Positions 31,839-39,306 of a stretch of DNA of 43,539 nt are shown piece by piece. Numbering within the stretch: position 1 is the stretch's first letter; each line of letters starts with the position of its first letter. The position numbers were made by a program, and so were the translations under genes. The DNA comes from CAG-170 sp022779365. GTDB taxonomy: Bacteria; Bacillota; Clostridia; Oscillospirales; Oscillospiraceae. The stretch lies in NCBI GenBank assembly GCA_022779365.1, contig JALFSI010000006.1:1-43539 (forward strand), given 5' to 3'. The notes under the pieces were generated by a model. It worked only from the letters and a program-made list of their open reading frames with translations. It was not told the DNA's origin and ran no database searches.

Positions 31839-33113
31839 TTATTTCGTATACTCGAACTCAAAATCGTAGATGCTGACGGTGTCGCCGTCCTGGATGCCCA
31901 TGGCCTCCAGACGCTCGAACAGTCCGCTTTTGCGGAGCTGGCGATCAAAATACATCCGCGACTCGTAGTCCTCAAAGTTAATATCGTTCAGCAGCTTCAT
32001 GATCCACGGGCCGGAGACCAGCCAGAGGTCCTCATGCTGCTCGATCTTCAGCTCGTTCGCGTCGCCCGCCTCGGCGAGCGGCTTGACGTAATCCGGCTCG
32101 TAATACACGACCGGCGGCAGCTCGGCGAGTCTGCCCGCGATCACGCGCATGAGCTGCTTCGTGCCTGCGGTCGTCGCGGCGGAAATCTCATAGAACGGGA
32201 AGCCGCGCTCCGTCACATACGCCCGCAGGCGCTCGAGATTGTCGCTGCCATCGGGGATGAGGTCGGTCTTGTTCGCCGCCACGAGCATCGGGCGCGCCGC
32301 CAGCTCCGGCGAATACTGCCGCAGCTCCTCGTTGATCTTCTCAAAATCCTCCACCGGGTCGCGATCCTCGCAGCCGGACACGTCCACGATGTGCACCAGC
32401 AGGCGGCAGCGGTCGATATGGCGCAGGAAATCGTGCCCCAGACCCGCGCCATCCGCCGCACCCTCGATGATGCCGGGGATGTCCGCCATCACGAACGACA
32501 CGCCCTCGTCCACATAAATGACGCCCAGATTGGGATAGAGCGTCGTAAAGTGATAGTTTGCGATCTTCGGGTGCGCGTTCGACGTGACCGACAGCAGCGT
32601 CGATTTGCCCACGTTCGGGAAGCCGACCAGACCCACGTCCGCCAGCAGCTTCAGCTCCAACACGACCTCGTGCTCCTCACCGGGCATCCCCGCCTTGGCA
32701 AAGCGCGGCACCTGGCGTGTGGGCGTGGCAAAATGCTGGTTGCCCCAGCCGCCGCGCCCGCCCTTGCAGAGCACATAGTCCTCGCTGCCGGACATATCCT
32801 GAATGACCGCGTTCGTCTCGGCGTCGCGCACGACCGTGCCGCGCGGGACCTTGATGACGAGATCCTGCCCGCGCTTGCCCTTACAGCGGCTGCCCTGCCC
32901 GTCCTGTCCGTTCGGCGCGGTGTATTTGCGCTTGTAGCGGAAGTCCATCAGGGTAGACAGGTTATCGTCCACCCGCAGCACGATGCTGCCGCCGTTGCCG
33001 CCGTCGCCGCCGTCGGGGCCACCCGCCGCCACATATTTTTCGCGGTGGAAGGCGATCGCGCCGTTGCCGCCGCTGCCCGCCTTGACACTGATCTTTACCT
33101 TATCAACAAACAT
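31839..33113 (-). CDS. obg: Obg/CgtA GTPase
   Basis: 424 aa. N-terminal glycine-rich Obg fold (VKAGSGGNGAIAFHREKYVA; GPDGGDGGNGGS), a G domain with P-loop GFPNVGKS (164-171), switch-II DIPG (211-214) and NKTD, and a C-terminal OCT domain (about 345-424) of the Firmicutes type. Essential GTPase linked to 50S ribosome assembly and stress control. Sits downstream of rplU-prp-rpmA, its usual place, with a terminator hairpin between rpmA and obg that would let only part of the transcripts continue. Confidence 0.96.
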   Translation of the reverse strand: MFVDKVKISVKAGSGGNGAIAFHREKYVAAGGPDGGDGGNGGSIVLRVDDNLSTLMDFRYKRKYTAPNGQDGQGSRCKGKRGQDLVIKVPRGTVVRDAETNAVIQDMSGSEDYVLCKGGRGGWGNQHFATPTRQVPRFAKAGMPGEEHEVVLELKLLADVGLVGFPNVGKSTLLSVTSNAHPKIANYHFTTLYPNLGVIYVDEGVSFVMADIPGIIEGAADGAGLGHDFLRHIDRCRLLVHIVDVSGCEDRDPVEDFEKINEELRQYSPELAARPMLVAANKTDLIPDGSDNLERLRAYVTERGFPFYEISAATTAGTKQLMRVIAGRLAELPPVVYYEPDYVKPLAEAGDANELKIEQHEDLWLVSGPWIMKLLNDINFEDYESRMYFDRQLRKSGLFERLEAMGIQDGDTVSIYDFEFEYTK

Positions 33114-33134
33114 GATTGTTCCCCCTTTCGGGTC

Positions 33135-33171
33135 TTAAAAAAGTCCCGGACATACTTTTATGTCCGGGACT
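33135..33171 (-). terminator. rho-independent terminator between rpmA and obg
   Basis: Stem AGTCCCGGACATA, loop AAAG, complement, then a T run on the minus strand. Confidence 0.88.
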
Positions 33172-33182
33172 CTTCGTGCAAA

Positions 33183-33464
33183 TTACTGTTCAGCGTAAAC
33201 GGAGCACATCTTGCGATCCTTGCCCATACGCTCGAAACGGACCTTGCCGTCGATCTTGGCAAACAGGGTATCGTCCTTGCCGATGCCGACATTGTTGCCC
33301 GGGTGGATGTGTGTGCCTCTCTGACGGACGAGAATGTTGCCCGCGAGCACGAACTGACCGTCCGCGCGCTTGACGCCGAGGCGCTTGGACTCGGAATCAC
33401 GACCGTTCTTGGTCGAGCCGCCGCCCTTTTTATGCGCGAAGAACTGGAAACTCATTTTCAGCAT
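33183..33464 (-). CDS. rpmA: 50S ribosomal protein L27 with cleavable N-terminal extension
   Basis: 93 aa from ATG 33464, with GGAGGTG 7 bp upstream. The N-terminus MLKMSFQFFAHKKGGG carries the Firmicutes-type extension before the L27 body; in known species the Prp protease cuts after the FF, exposing residues needed at the peptidyl transferase centre. The remainder (STKNGRDSESKRLGVKR, VRQRGTHIHPGNNVGIG) is standard L27. Here the usual LQFF is FQFF. The matching protease gene lies 4 bp upstream. Confidence 0.96.
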   Translation of the reverse strand: MLKMSFQFFAHKKGGGSTKNGRDSESKRLGVKRADGQFVLAGNILVRQRGTHIHPGNNVGIGKDDTLFAKIDGKVRFERMGKDRKMCSVYAEQ

Positions 33465-33468
33465 GGTG

Positions 33469-33792
33469 TTACACCTCCATAACTTCGATATAATCAGGAT
33501 ACGCGTCCCGCAGCTCACACAGCGTGAGCATCATGCCGGTAAGGACCGCCTGCACGGCGTCCTCATCCTCGCATACGGCGGGGAGCGTCAGAGTGACACG
33601 GGCATCCTCCTCGTTCACTCTGGTTTTAGCGTGTTCGCCGAGCACCTCGCAGATGGTGTGCTCCGCAAACTTGACAGCGGTAGAAACCGCCGCACAGACG
33701 ATGTCTGCGCCAGCCTCAGCGTAGCCGCTGTGACCCGCGCAGCAGAACCCGGAGATCCTGCCGTCCTGATCGTAAAATTCGACTCTGGTCAT
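33469..33792 (-). CDS. prp: ribosomal-processing cysteine protease Prp
   Basis: 107 aa from ATG 33792. Conserved GHSGYAEAGADIVCAAVS gives the catalytic pair H21 and C33. Known role: removal of the N-terminal extension of L27 before ribosome assembly, essential where the extension exists. Located between rplU and rpmA, with 1-bp and 4-bp gaps, as in most Firmicutes (formerly ysxB). Confidence 0.95.
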   Translation of the reverse strand: MTRVEFYDQDGRISGFCCAGHSGYAEAGADIVCAAVSTAVKFAEHTICEVLGEHAKTRVNEEDARVTLTLPAVCEDEDAVQAVLTGMMLTLCELRDAYPDYIEVMEV

Positions 33793-33793
33793 C

Positions 33794-34105
33794 TTACAGA
33801 GCGATCTTTTCGATCTGCACCTTGGTATAGGGCTGTCTGTGACCCTTGAGGGACTTGGAGTCCTTCTTGGGGCGATACTTGAAGACACGGATCTTCTTGC
33901 CCTTGCCGTTCTTCAGCACCTTCGCCTCGACCGCAGCGCCTGCGACTGTCGGAGCGCCGAACTTGGAGTTCGCGCCGTCAACAACTGCCAGAACCTGATC
34001 GAACGTCACGGTATCCTCAGCGTTCACGTCGAGCTTTTCGATGTAGATCACATCGCCTTCCTTGACGTTGTACTGCTTGCCACCGGTAACGATAACTGCC
34101 TGCAT
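33794..34105 (-). CDS. rplU: 50S ribosomal protein L21
   Basis: 103 aa from ATG 34105; AGGTG lies 8 bp upstream, and the family start is MxAVI. Typical L21: MQAVIVTGGKQYNVKEGDVI at the N-terminus and the basic C-terminal GHRQPYTKVQIEKI. First gene of the rplU-prp-rpmA-obg operon, with a consensus promoter and a structured leader upstream. Confidence 0.96.
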   Translation of the reverse strand: MQAVIVTGGKQYNVKEGDVIYIEKLDVNAEDTVTFDQVLAVVDGANSKFGAPTVAGAAVEAKVLKNGKGKKIRVFKYRPKKDSKSLKGHRQPYTKVQIEKIAL

Positions 34106-34183
34106 TTCCTTGCACCTACCTTTTTTGTAGTCTCGCTCTGGAGGTGTGAGGGCATACCTCAACTTAGACCTCTTCGACGCGGC
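34106..34183 (-). ncRNA. probable L21 leader RNA
   Basis: About 78 nt between the expected transcription start and rplU. Contains GAGGT pairing with ACCTC around TATGCCCTCAC on the minus strand. Firmicutes rplU genes are known to carry an autoregulatory leader at this place; the match to the Rfam model was not tested. Confidence 0.5.
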
Positions 34184-34189
34184 TTAACG

Positions 34190-34218
34190 ATTATACCATT
34201 GCAGAGATAGCTTGTCAA
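34190..34218 (-). promoter_or_regulatory. promoter of the rplU operon
   Basis: Minus strand TTGACA (34213-34218), 17-bp spacer, TATAAT (34190-34195), full consensus. Confidence 0.92.
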
Positions 34219-34257
34219 ATACTTTTTCGCAGTTTTCTGCCGAATTTCCGGGGAAAT

Positions 34258-34327
34258 TTAGGGCAGCACCGCACAATTCGGCAAGCAGATCCGGCGAAGC
34301 GCGAAGGCGCAATTGTGCGGTGCTGCC
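34258..34327 (-). repeat. R2 palindromic 3'-UTR repeat, copy C (short form)
   Basis: About 70 bp. Terminal inverted repeats GGCAGCACCGCACAATT and complement. The internal hairpin of the long copies is missing, leaving CGGCAAGCAGATCCGGCG joined to AAGCGCGAAGGCG. It abuts the stop codon of the CBS-domain gene directly (stop 34328-34330). Confidence 0.85.
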
Positions 34328-34777
34328 TTAGTCCTCTTCCCACGTTTTTGCGCCGGAGCGCACGTTGGTGCAAATTCTTTCCAGACACTCCGCCGCCTCC
34401 ATGCTGTGATCGGCGCTGCGCGCAAGGTCGGCAAGACTCACCATGCCGCACAGCCGCCCGTTTTCCACCACGGGAAGCCGGCGCACCTGCTCGCGCGCCA
34501 GAAGCGCCGCCGCCGCGCAAATGTCCGTTTCCGGCGTGACGCTCAGCGGGCGCGTGCTCATCACGCGCTGCACGCGCAGGCGCGCCGCGTCCTGCCCCGC
34601 CGCCACACAGCGCACGGCGATGTCCCGGTCCGTCACCACCCCCACGAGCCGCCCCGCCGCGTCGCGCACGGGCAGCATCCCAACATTCTGCCGTGCCATC
34701 ACCCGCGCCGCCACCGCCACCGGCTCAAAAGCCCCCACAGCCACCGCGCGCGGATTCATGCAGTCCTTGACCTTCAT
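34328..34777 (-). CDS. protein with two CBS domains
   Basis: 149 aa from ATG 34777 (GGAGG upstream). Two CBS domains in tandem: residues about 1-60 (MKVKDCMNPRAVAVGAFEPV ... GVVTDRDIAVR) and 70-125 (VMSTRPLSVTPETDICAAA ... MVSLADLAR), followed by a short tail. Stand-alone CBS pairs bind adenine nucleotides and act as energy or signalling modules; partner unknown. Single gene, not clearly in an operon. Confidence 0.88.
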   Translation of the reverse strand: MKVKDCMNPRAVAVGAFEPVAVAARVMARQNVGMLPVRDAAGRLVGVVTDRDIAVRCVAAGQDAARLRVQRVMSTRPLSVTPETDICAAAALLAREQVRRLPVVENGRLCGMVSLADLARSADHSMEAAECLERICTNVRSGAKTWEED

Positions 34778-34973
34778 GTAAATGCCTCCAAAAGTTGTGT
34801 TGGGAGGATTTTGCCCATGTTGGGGAGATTTTAGACGCGCAGCCGCACCCCAGCCTCCCCTTGGTGACCAAGGGAAGTCTTGGGCTTTCACAAACCCGCC
34901 GATGCAGTGCGCGCCCTTGCCTCTCCTACGTTATGACGAAGCACATTACAATTCAGAACGCACACTCTTTTCC
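34778..34973. other. gene-free stretch with a CCCTTGGTGACCAAGGG palindrome
   Basis: No gene seen. A 17-bp perfect palindrome CCCTTGGTGACCAAGGG lies at 34858-34874 and shares its core with the terminator at 5968-5990 (CCTTGGTCACCAAGG). It lacks a T run on either side. It looks like a remnant of a common intergenic repeat. Confidence 0.4.
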
Positions 34974-35222
34974 TCATTCGCCCTTGGCGGTCTGTTTGTT
35001 TTTCAGAAGGATGATTTTTTGCGTGCGCCCCCGAAATGTGCTCTGCACATCATCTTCGTCCTCCGCGTCCGGCGCGTTGCGGATGTAGTATTCCTCTGCA
35101 CGCTCAATCGCACATTCGGGTGTCCGCCTCGCACTGAAATTTTCCAGTGTTCTCGGCATGACATCCAGCGCGTCTGAGACCGCACCACACATAATTGCGT
35201 ATAATTTCGCGTAGTCCAGCAT
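34974..35222 (-). CDS. small conserved-looking protein, unknown
   Basis: 82 aa from the ATG at 35222, which has GGGGAGGG at a 6-bp distance; ATG 35228 is two codons earlier but too close to that site. Sequence starts MLDYAKLYAIMCGAVSDALD and has an acidic stretch DAEDEDD before a basic tail. No known domain seen. Divergent from an XRE-type regulator, with an operator centred between its -35 and -10, so it is likely the regulator's target. Confidence 0.75.
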   Translation of the reverse strand: MLDYAKLYAIMCGAVSDALDVMPRTLENFSARRTPECAIERAEEYYIRNAPDAEDEDDVQSTFRGRTQKIILLKNKQTAKGE

Positions 35223-35241
35223 TTCCATCCCTCCCCTGTAT

Positions 35242-35270
35242 ATTTTATCTGATTTTCAGATAAAATGCAA
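35242..35270 (-). promoter_or_regulatory. promoter of the 82-aa gene overlapped by operator 1
   Basis: Minus strand TTGCAT (35265-35270), 17-bp spacer, TAAAAT (35242-35247). A 25-bp perfect palindrome (35242-35266; ATTTTATCTGA, TTT, complement) occupies the spacer and -10. Confidence 0.75.
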
Positions 35271-35287
35271 TATCTGATTCTCAGATA
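35271..35287. promoter_or_regulatory. operator 2 of the XRE-type regulator
   Basis: TATCTGATTCTCAGATA, a perfect 17-bp palindrome with the same arms as operator 1 (TATCTGA/TCAGATA). The two centres are 25 bp apart. Confidence 0.75.
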
Positions 35288-35312
35288 CGCTATTGTCGCA
35301 GCAGGTGATGGT

Positions 35313-35549
35313 ATGCGAAAAGAGATTTTGAAATACGAAACGATCCGCAACCTGCGGATCGACCACAATTTGACCCAGCAGCAGATCGCTGATATGCTGC
35401 ACATCAGTCAGAACACTTACTCGCAATACGAGATCGGCAAGCTGAATTATCCAATCGACACGCTCGTTGCGCTCGCGGATTTTTATGGTGTCAGCGTGGA
35501 TTATCTGCTGGGACGGACAAACATCAAAACGCCCTACCCAAAGAAGTAA
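35313..35549 (+). CDS. XRE-family HTH regulator
   Basis: 78 aa from ATG 35313 (AGGTG upstream). The frame begins earlier at 35265, but that lies inside operator 1. HTH_3 domain: IRNLRIDHNLTQQQIADML, the turn HISQNTYSQYEIGKLNYPI, then TLVALADFYGVSVDYLLGRT. Acts as a small dimeric repressor, likely of itself and of the divergent 82-aa gene through the two palindromes between them. Followed by a strong hairpin terminator. Confidence 0.9.
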   Translation: MRKEILKYETIRNLRIDHNLTQQQIADMLHISQNTYSQYEIGKLNYPIDTLVALADFYGVSVDYLLGRTNIKTPYPKK

Positions 35550-35550
35550 A

Positions 35551-35582
35551 AGCGCCCCCGCTGCGTTTGCAGCGGGGGCGCT
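35551..35582. terminator. bidirectional terminator
   Basis: Stem AGCGCCCCCGCTGC, loop GTTT, complement. Flanked by AAAA on the left (T on the minus strand), serving the convergent XRE and nfnB genes. Confidence 0.8.
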
Positions 35583-35593
35583 CCTTATTCCTA

Positions 35594-36982
35594 TTACTTG
35601 CCCTGGAGCTTGCGGTCGATGGCTTCGGCAGCCTTCTTGCCCGCGCCCATGGCGAGGATGACGGTGGCAGCGCCCGTGACGGCGTCGCCGCCGGCAAAGA
35701 CGTTTTCCCGCGTGGACATTTCGTTCTCGTCCACGATGATGCCGCCCTTCTTGTTCGTCTCCAGACCCGGCGTGGTCGAGCGGATCAGTGGGTTCGGGGA
35801 CGTGCCGAGGGACATGATGACCGTATCGACGTCCAGCACAAATTCGCTGCCCTCCACAGGGATCGGGCGGCGGCGGCCGGACGCATCCGGCTCACCGAGT
35901 TCCATCTTGATGCACTTCATGCCGTTCACGCGCCCGTCCTCGCCGCCGAGGATCTCCACCGGGTTCGTGAGGGTCATGAACTCAATGCCCTCTTCCTTGG
36001 CATGGTGCTGCTCCTCCAGACGCGCGGGCATCTCCGCCTCGCCGCGGCGGTAGACGACATACACCTTTTCCGCGCCCATACGCTTGGCGCAGCGCGCCGC
36101 ATCCATGGCGACGTTGCCGCCGCCGACGATCGCCGCCGCGTGGCTGACAAGGATCGGGGTATCGCTCTCTTCTTTATACGCCTTCATCAGGTTCACGCGG
36201 GTGAGGTATTCGTTCGCAGAGCACACGCCCTTGAGCGCCTCGCCGGGGATGTGCATGAACATCGGCAGACCTGCGCCCGAGCCGATGAACACAGCCTTGA
36301 AGCCCATCTCCTCAAACAGCTCGTCGATGGAGAGCACCTTGCCGATGACCATGTTCGTCATGACCTCCACGCCCATCGCCTTGAGCTTTTCGACTTCGTT
36401 GGCAACGATCGCCTTCGGCAGACGGAACTCGGGGATGCCGTACACCAGCACGCCGCCGGCGGTATGCAGCGCCTCGAAGATCGAGACCTGATAGCCCTTC
36501 TTCGCCAGCTCCGACGCGCACGTCAGACCGGACGGACCAGAGCCGACCACTGCGACCTTGATGCCGTTGGATTCCGGCTTCTGCGGCATGGCGTTCACAT
36601 TCTCACGATACCAGTCGGCGACAAAGCGCTCCAGACGCCCGATGGCGACCGGCTCGCCCTTCACGCCGCGCACGCACTTGGCCTCGCACTGCGTCTCCTG
36701 CGGGCACACACGACCCGACAGCGCGGGCAGCGCGTTGGTGGAGGTGATGATCTCATACGCCGCGGCGAAATCGCCCTCGGCGACCTTTGCGATAAATTCG
36801 GGGATATGGATATTGACCGGGCAGCCCTCGACGCACTTCGGCTTTTTGCAGTGCAGGCAGCGACCGGCTTCTTCGATCGCCATTTCGGCAGTGTAGCCCA
36901 GCGTGACTTCCTTAAAGTTATGGTTGCGGACGTTCGCATCCTGCTCCGGCATCGGAGTTTTCGTCAATGTCATGTTTGCCAT
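35594..36982 (-). CDS. nfnB: NfnB / GltA-type NADPH-dependent oxidoreductase, large subunit
   Basis: 462 aa. N-terminal iron-sulfur domain with cysteines C42, C45, C50, C54 and C93, C99, C103 (CLHCKKPKCVEGCP; VCPQETQCEAKC), an FAD-binding GSGPSG at 147-152, an NADP-binding GGGNVAMD, and the C-terminal FAD contact NVFAGGDAVTGAATVILAMG. The pairing with the FAD/NAD subunit encoded just upstream (15-bp gap) indicates the NADH-dependent reduced ferredoxin:NADP oxidoreductase complex, which bifurcates electrons and is common in acetogens and other anaerobic Clostridia. The older annotation would be glutamate synthase small subunit; no large glutamate synthase subunit is here. Confidence 0.9.
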   Translation of the reverse strand: MANMTLTKTPMPEQDANVRNHNFKEVTLGYTAEMAIEEAGRCLHCKKPKCVEGCPVNIHIPEFIAKVAEGDFAAAYEIITSTNALPALSGRVCPQETQCEAKCVRGVKGEPVAIGRLERFVADWYRENVNAMPQKPESNGIKVAVVGSGPSGLTCASELAKKGYQVSIFEALHTAGGVLVYGIPEFRLPKAIVANEVEKLKAMGVEVMTNMVIGKVLSIDELFEEMGFKAVFIGSGAGLPMFMHIPGEALKGVCSANEYLTRVNLMKAYKEESDTPILVSHAAAIVGGGNVAMDAARCAKRMGAEKVYVVYRRGEAEMPARLEEQHHAKEEGIEFMTLTNPVEILGGEDGRVNGMKCIKMELGEPDASGRRRPIPVEGSEFVLDVDTVIMSLGTSPNPLIRSTTPGLETNKKGGIIVDENEMSTRENVFAGGDAVTGAATVILAMGAGKKAAEAIDRKLQGK

Positions 36983-36997
36983 ATTCGTACCCTCCCC

Positions 36998-37852
36998 TTA
37001 CTTAATGAGCTCTTCGCCGAGCTTCTGCATCCGGCACTTGTGCGTTTCGCGCTCTTCCGCCTCGCGCTCACGGTACACGGTGTTGCGGTTCATCAGCTCC
37101 GCAAAATCGACCTTGTGACCGTCAAAATCCGGACCGTCCACGCACGCGAACTTCACTTCGCCGCCCACGGTCACGCGGCAGCCGCCGCACATACCCGTGC
37201 CGTCCACCATGATGGGGTTGAGGGACACGATCGTCTTGACGCCGAACGGCTCGGTCGTCTTGGCGACGAACTTCATCATCGGGATCGGACCGATGGCAAG
37301 CACTTCGTCATACTGATTGCCCTTTTCCAGCAGCTCCTGGAGCTTGACGGTGACAAAGCCGTGCTCGCCGTAAGAGCCGTCGTCGGTCATCAGATACAGA
37401 TGGTCGCACGCCTGCTTGAACTCGTCCTCGAGAATGACGATGTCCTTGTTGCGGAAGCCGACGATGACGTCCGTCTCCACGCCCGCTTCCTTAAATGCCT
37501 TTGCCGACGGATACGCGATGGCGCAGCCCACGCCGCCGCCGACCACGCACACGCGCTTTTTGCCCTCGACGTCCGTCGCCTTGCCCAGCGGACCGACGAA
37601 GTCCTGGATGTAGTCGCCCTCGTTCAGGCTTCCCAGCAGCTCGGTGGACAGACCGACCTTCTGGAAGATGATCGAGACCGTGCCCTTTTCGCGGTCATAG
37701 CCCGCGATCGTCAGCGGCACGCGCTCAGATTTTTCATCCACGCGGAAAATGATGAACTGCCCCGCCTTTGCCTTGCGGGCAACGAATGGCGCCTCGATCT
37801 CCATCAGCGTCACCGCGGAGTTCAGTTCCTTCTTGCGCACGATTCTGTACAT
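36998..37852 (-). CDS. nfnA: NfnA, FAD/NAD-binding subunit of the bifurcating transhydrogenase
   Basis: 284 aa from ATG 37852, chosen because AAGGG lies 9 bp before it; ATG 37861 abuts that site. Ferredoxin-NADP-reductase-like fold: FAD-binding ERVPLTIAGYDREKGTV, NAD-binding VCVVGGGVGCAIAYPSAKAF, and C-terminal 2Fe-2S cysteines in GMCGGCRVTVGGEVKFACVD. Works with NfnB to couple ferredoxin and NADH oxidation to NADP reduction. Also related to dihydroorotate dehydrogenase electron-transfer subunits, but the neighbour decides the call. Confidence 0.9.
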   Translation of the reverse strand: MYRIVRKKELNSAVTLMEIEAPFVARKAKAGQFIIFRVDEKSERVPLTIAGYDREKGTVSIIFQKVGLSTELLGSLNEGDYIQDFVGPLGKATDVEGKKRVCVVGGGVGCAIAYPSAKAFKEAGVETDVIVGFRNKDIVILEDEFKQACDHLYLMTDDGSYGEHGFVTVKLQELLEKGNQYDEVLAIGPIPMMKFVAKTTEPFGVKTIVSLNPIMVDGTGMCGGCRVTVGGEVKFACVDGPDFDGHKVDFAELMNRNTVYREREAEERETHKCRMQKLGEELIK

Positions 37853-37909
37853 AGTTTTCATCCCTTCAAACTTGTTATTTGCTACTATGCAAAACTCTCA
37901 TACGGCACG

Positions 37910-37938
37910 ATTATAGCATACCAGTTTCGGCATTGCAA
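37910..37938 (-). promoter_or_regulatory. promoter of nfnAB
   Basis: Minus strand TTGCAA (37933-37938), 17-bp spacer, TATAAT (37910-37915). Confidence 0.8.
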
Positions 37939-37955
37939 ACCGATCTGATGCAAAA

Positions 37956-38870
37956 TTACAGACAATTTTGCGGTTTTCCGACAGAAATATCCGCCCGCCG
38001 CACCTGCTGCCACGAAAACTCCGCCGCGAGCCGCTGCGGCGTGACTGCCTCCTGCGTCGGGCGCAGCCCCGCGTAATACGCAAGCCGCCCGACAAGCGCC
38101 TCCGGCGTGAGTTCCTCACGCAGCGCGCCGAGGTCGAGATCGCGCTCCCGCTTGGACAGCCGCCGCCCGTCCGGCGCGGTGAGCAGCGGGACGTGATAAT
38201 ACTCCGGCGTGGGATAGCCCAGCAGCCGCTGCAAATACATCTGCCGCGGGACGCTGCCGAGCAGGTCGCGCCCGCGCACCACCTGCGTCACGCCCGCCTC
38301 CGCGTCGTCATGCACCACGGCAAGCTGATAGGCATACACGCCGTCGGCGCGCCGCAGGATAAAATCGCCGCAGCCGCGCGCCAGATTCTCGCTGTACGCG
38401 CCCTGCAAGCCGTCGGTGAACGAAATGTCCTCGTCCGGCACGATCAGCCGCCACGCGGGCGGCTTTGTCATCGCGGCGCGCTGCGCGTCCGTGAGCTTCC
38501 GGCACGTTCCGGGATACACCATCTGTCCGTCGGAGGCGTGCGGCGCGCTTGCGGCGTGGAGCTGCGCGCGCGAGCAGTAGCACGGATACACCAGCCCCCG
38601 CGCCCGCAGGGCTTCAAACGCGGCTGCATAGTCCGCGCTTCTCCGACTCTGCGGCGTCTGCTCCTCGTCCCAGTCCAGCCCAAGCCACAAAAGGTCTTCG
38701 CGGAGCTGCGCGGCGTATTCTGGGCGGCAGCGGTCGGGGTCAAGATCCTCGATGCGCAGCACCATTTTCCCGCCCGCCGCGCGCACCGACAGCCACGCCA
38801 GCAGCGCGGAAAATACGTTTCCCAGATGCATCCGCCCGCTCGGGCTCGGCGCAAAGCGCCCTATGACCAT
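37956..38870 (-). CDS. gluQ: glutamyl-Q tRNA(Asp) synthetase-like protein
   Basis: 304 aa from ATG 38870, preceded by AAGGAGGTG. Catalytic core of a class-I glutamyl-tRNA synthetase without the anticodon-binding domain: FAPSPSGRMHLGN (HLGN at 15-18), KMSKS-like RLSKRER, and zinc-site cysteines C97, C99 and C123 (PCYCS; YPGTC). Known role of GluQRS: attaches glutamate to queuosine in tRNA(Asp). Length and domain content fit GluQRS rather than GltX. The promoter lies upstream and abuts repeat R1. Confidence 0.9.
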   Translation of the reverse strand: MVIGRFAPSPSGRMHLGNVFSALLAWLSVRAAGGKMVLRIEDLDPDRCRPEYAAQLREDLLWLGLDWDEEQTPQSRRSADYAAAFEALRARGLVYPCYCSRAQLHAASAPHASDGQMVYPGTCRKLTDAQRAAMTKPPAWRLIVPDEDISFTDGLQGAYSENLARGCGDFILRRADGVYAYQLAVVHDDAEAGVTQVVRGRDLLGSVPRQMYLQRLLGYPTPEYYHVPLLTAPDGRRLSKRERDLDLGALREELTPEALVGRLAYYAGLRPTQEAVTPQRLAAEFSWQQVRRADISVGKPQNCL

Positions 38871-38898
38871 ACCGCGCACCTCCTTCGCATTTTGCAAT

Positions 38899-38927
38899 AT
38901 TGTAACATACCGTACAATATGATACAA
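38899..38927 (-). promoter_or_regulatory. promoter of gluQ
   Basis: Minus strand TTGTAT (38922-38927), 17-bp spacer, TACAAT (38899-38904), 5 bp from the edge of R1 copy 3. Confidence 0.65.
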
Positions 38928-38932
38928 TGTAG

Positions 38933-39261
38933 GAGTATTTCAAAAATAACATTTTTGAAATACTCTCAAACGAAAACCGCTTCGCTGGGTTTTCGTCGCA
39001 ACAAACTTCGTATCCTTCGCCCCGCCGCGAGCGGCAGGGCTCATCCACTTCGTTGTTGCTCCTCTCCGAACGCGAACCGCTTCGCTGGGTTCGCGTTCGG
39101 TCCCGACGGGCTTGCACCCTGCCGCGCGCATAATTTTTGCGCAGGGCGCAAAATTTCCACACTTGCAGGGCGGGCAGAATTTTTGCCGACGTACACGCCG
39201 CCGGCAAAAATGATTTATACTTTATTTTGCGCCTGCGGGCGCAAAACTCTGCAAGGCTTAT
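38933..39261 (-). repeat. R1 multi-hairpin intergenic repeat, copy 3 (inverted, expanded)
   Basis: Read on the minus strand: H1 39225-39246 (arms TTTTGCGC, loop CCGCAG), H2 39179-39211 (ATTTTTGCCG, loop GCGGCGTGTACGT), H3 39132-39155, H4a 39066-39100 (CCGAACGCGAACC, loop CAGCGAAGC), an extra 69-bp stretch, H4b 38970-38996 (ACGAAAACC, same loop), H5 38933-38965 (GAGTATTTCAAAAAT). Loops equal those of copy 2; the H1, H2, H4a and H5 arms differ on both sides but still pair. Confidence 0.9.
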
Positions 39262-39306
39262 TTAAAGACCGACAATTTGAAAATACTGTGAGAATAGGGT
39301 GAAGTC

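Noticed and set aside
35594..36982. Glutamate synthase small subunit (GltD) for nitrogen assimilation
   Set aside because: There is no large subunit gene, and the adjacent FAD/NAD subunit fits the NfnAB complex better.
35567..37948. 793-aa open frame on the plus strand opposite nfnAB
   Set aside because: Same shadow pattern; nfnA and nfnB on the minus strand have all expected motifs.
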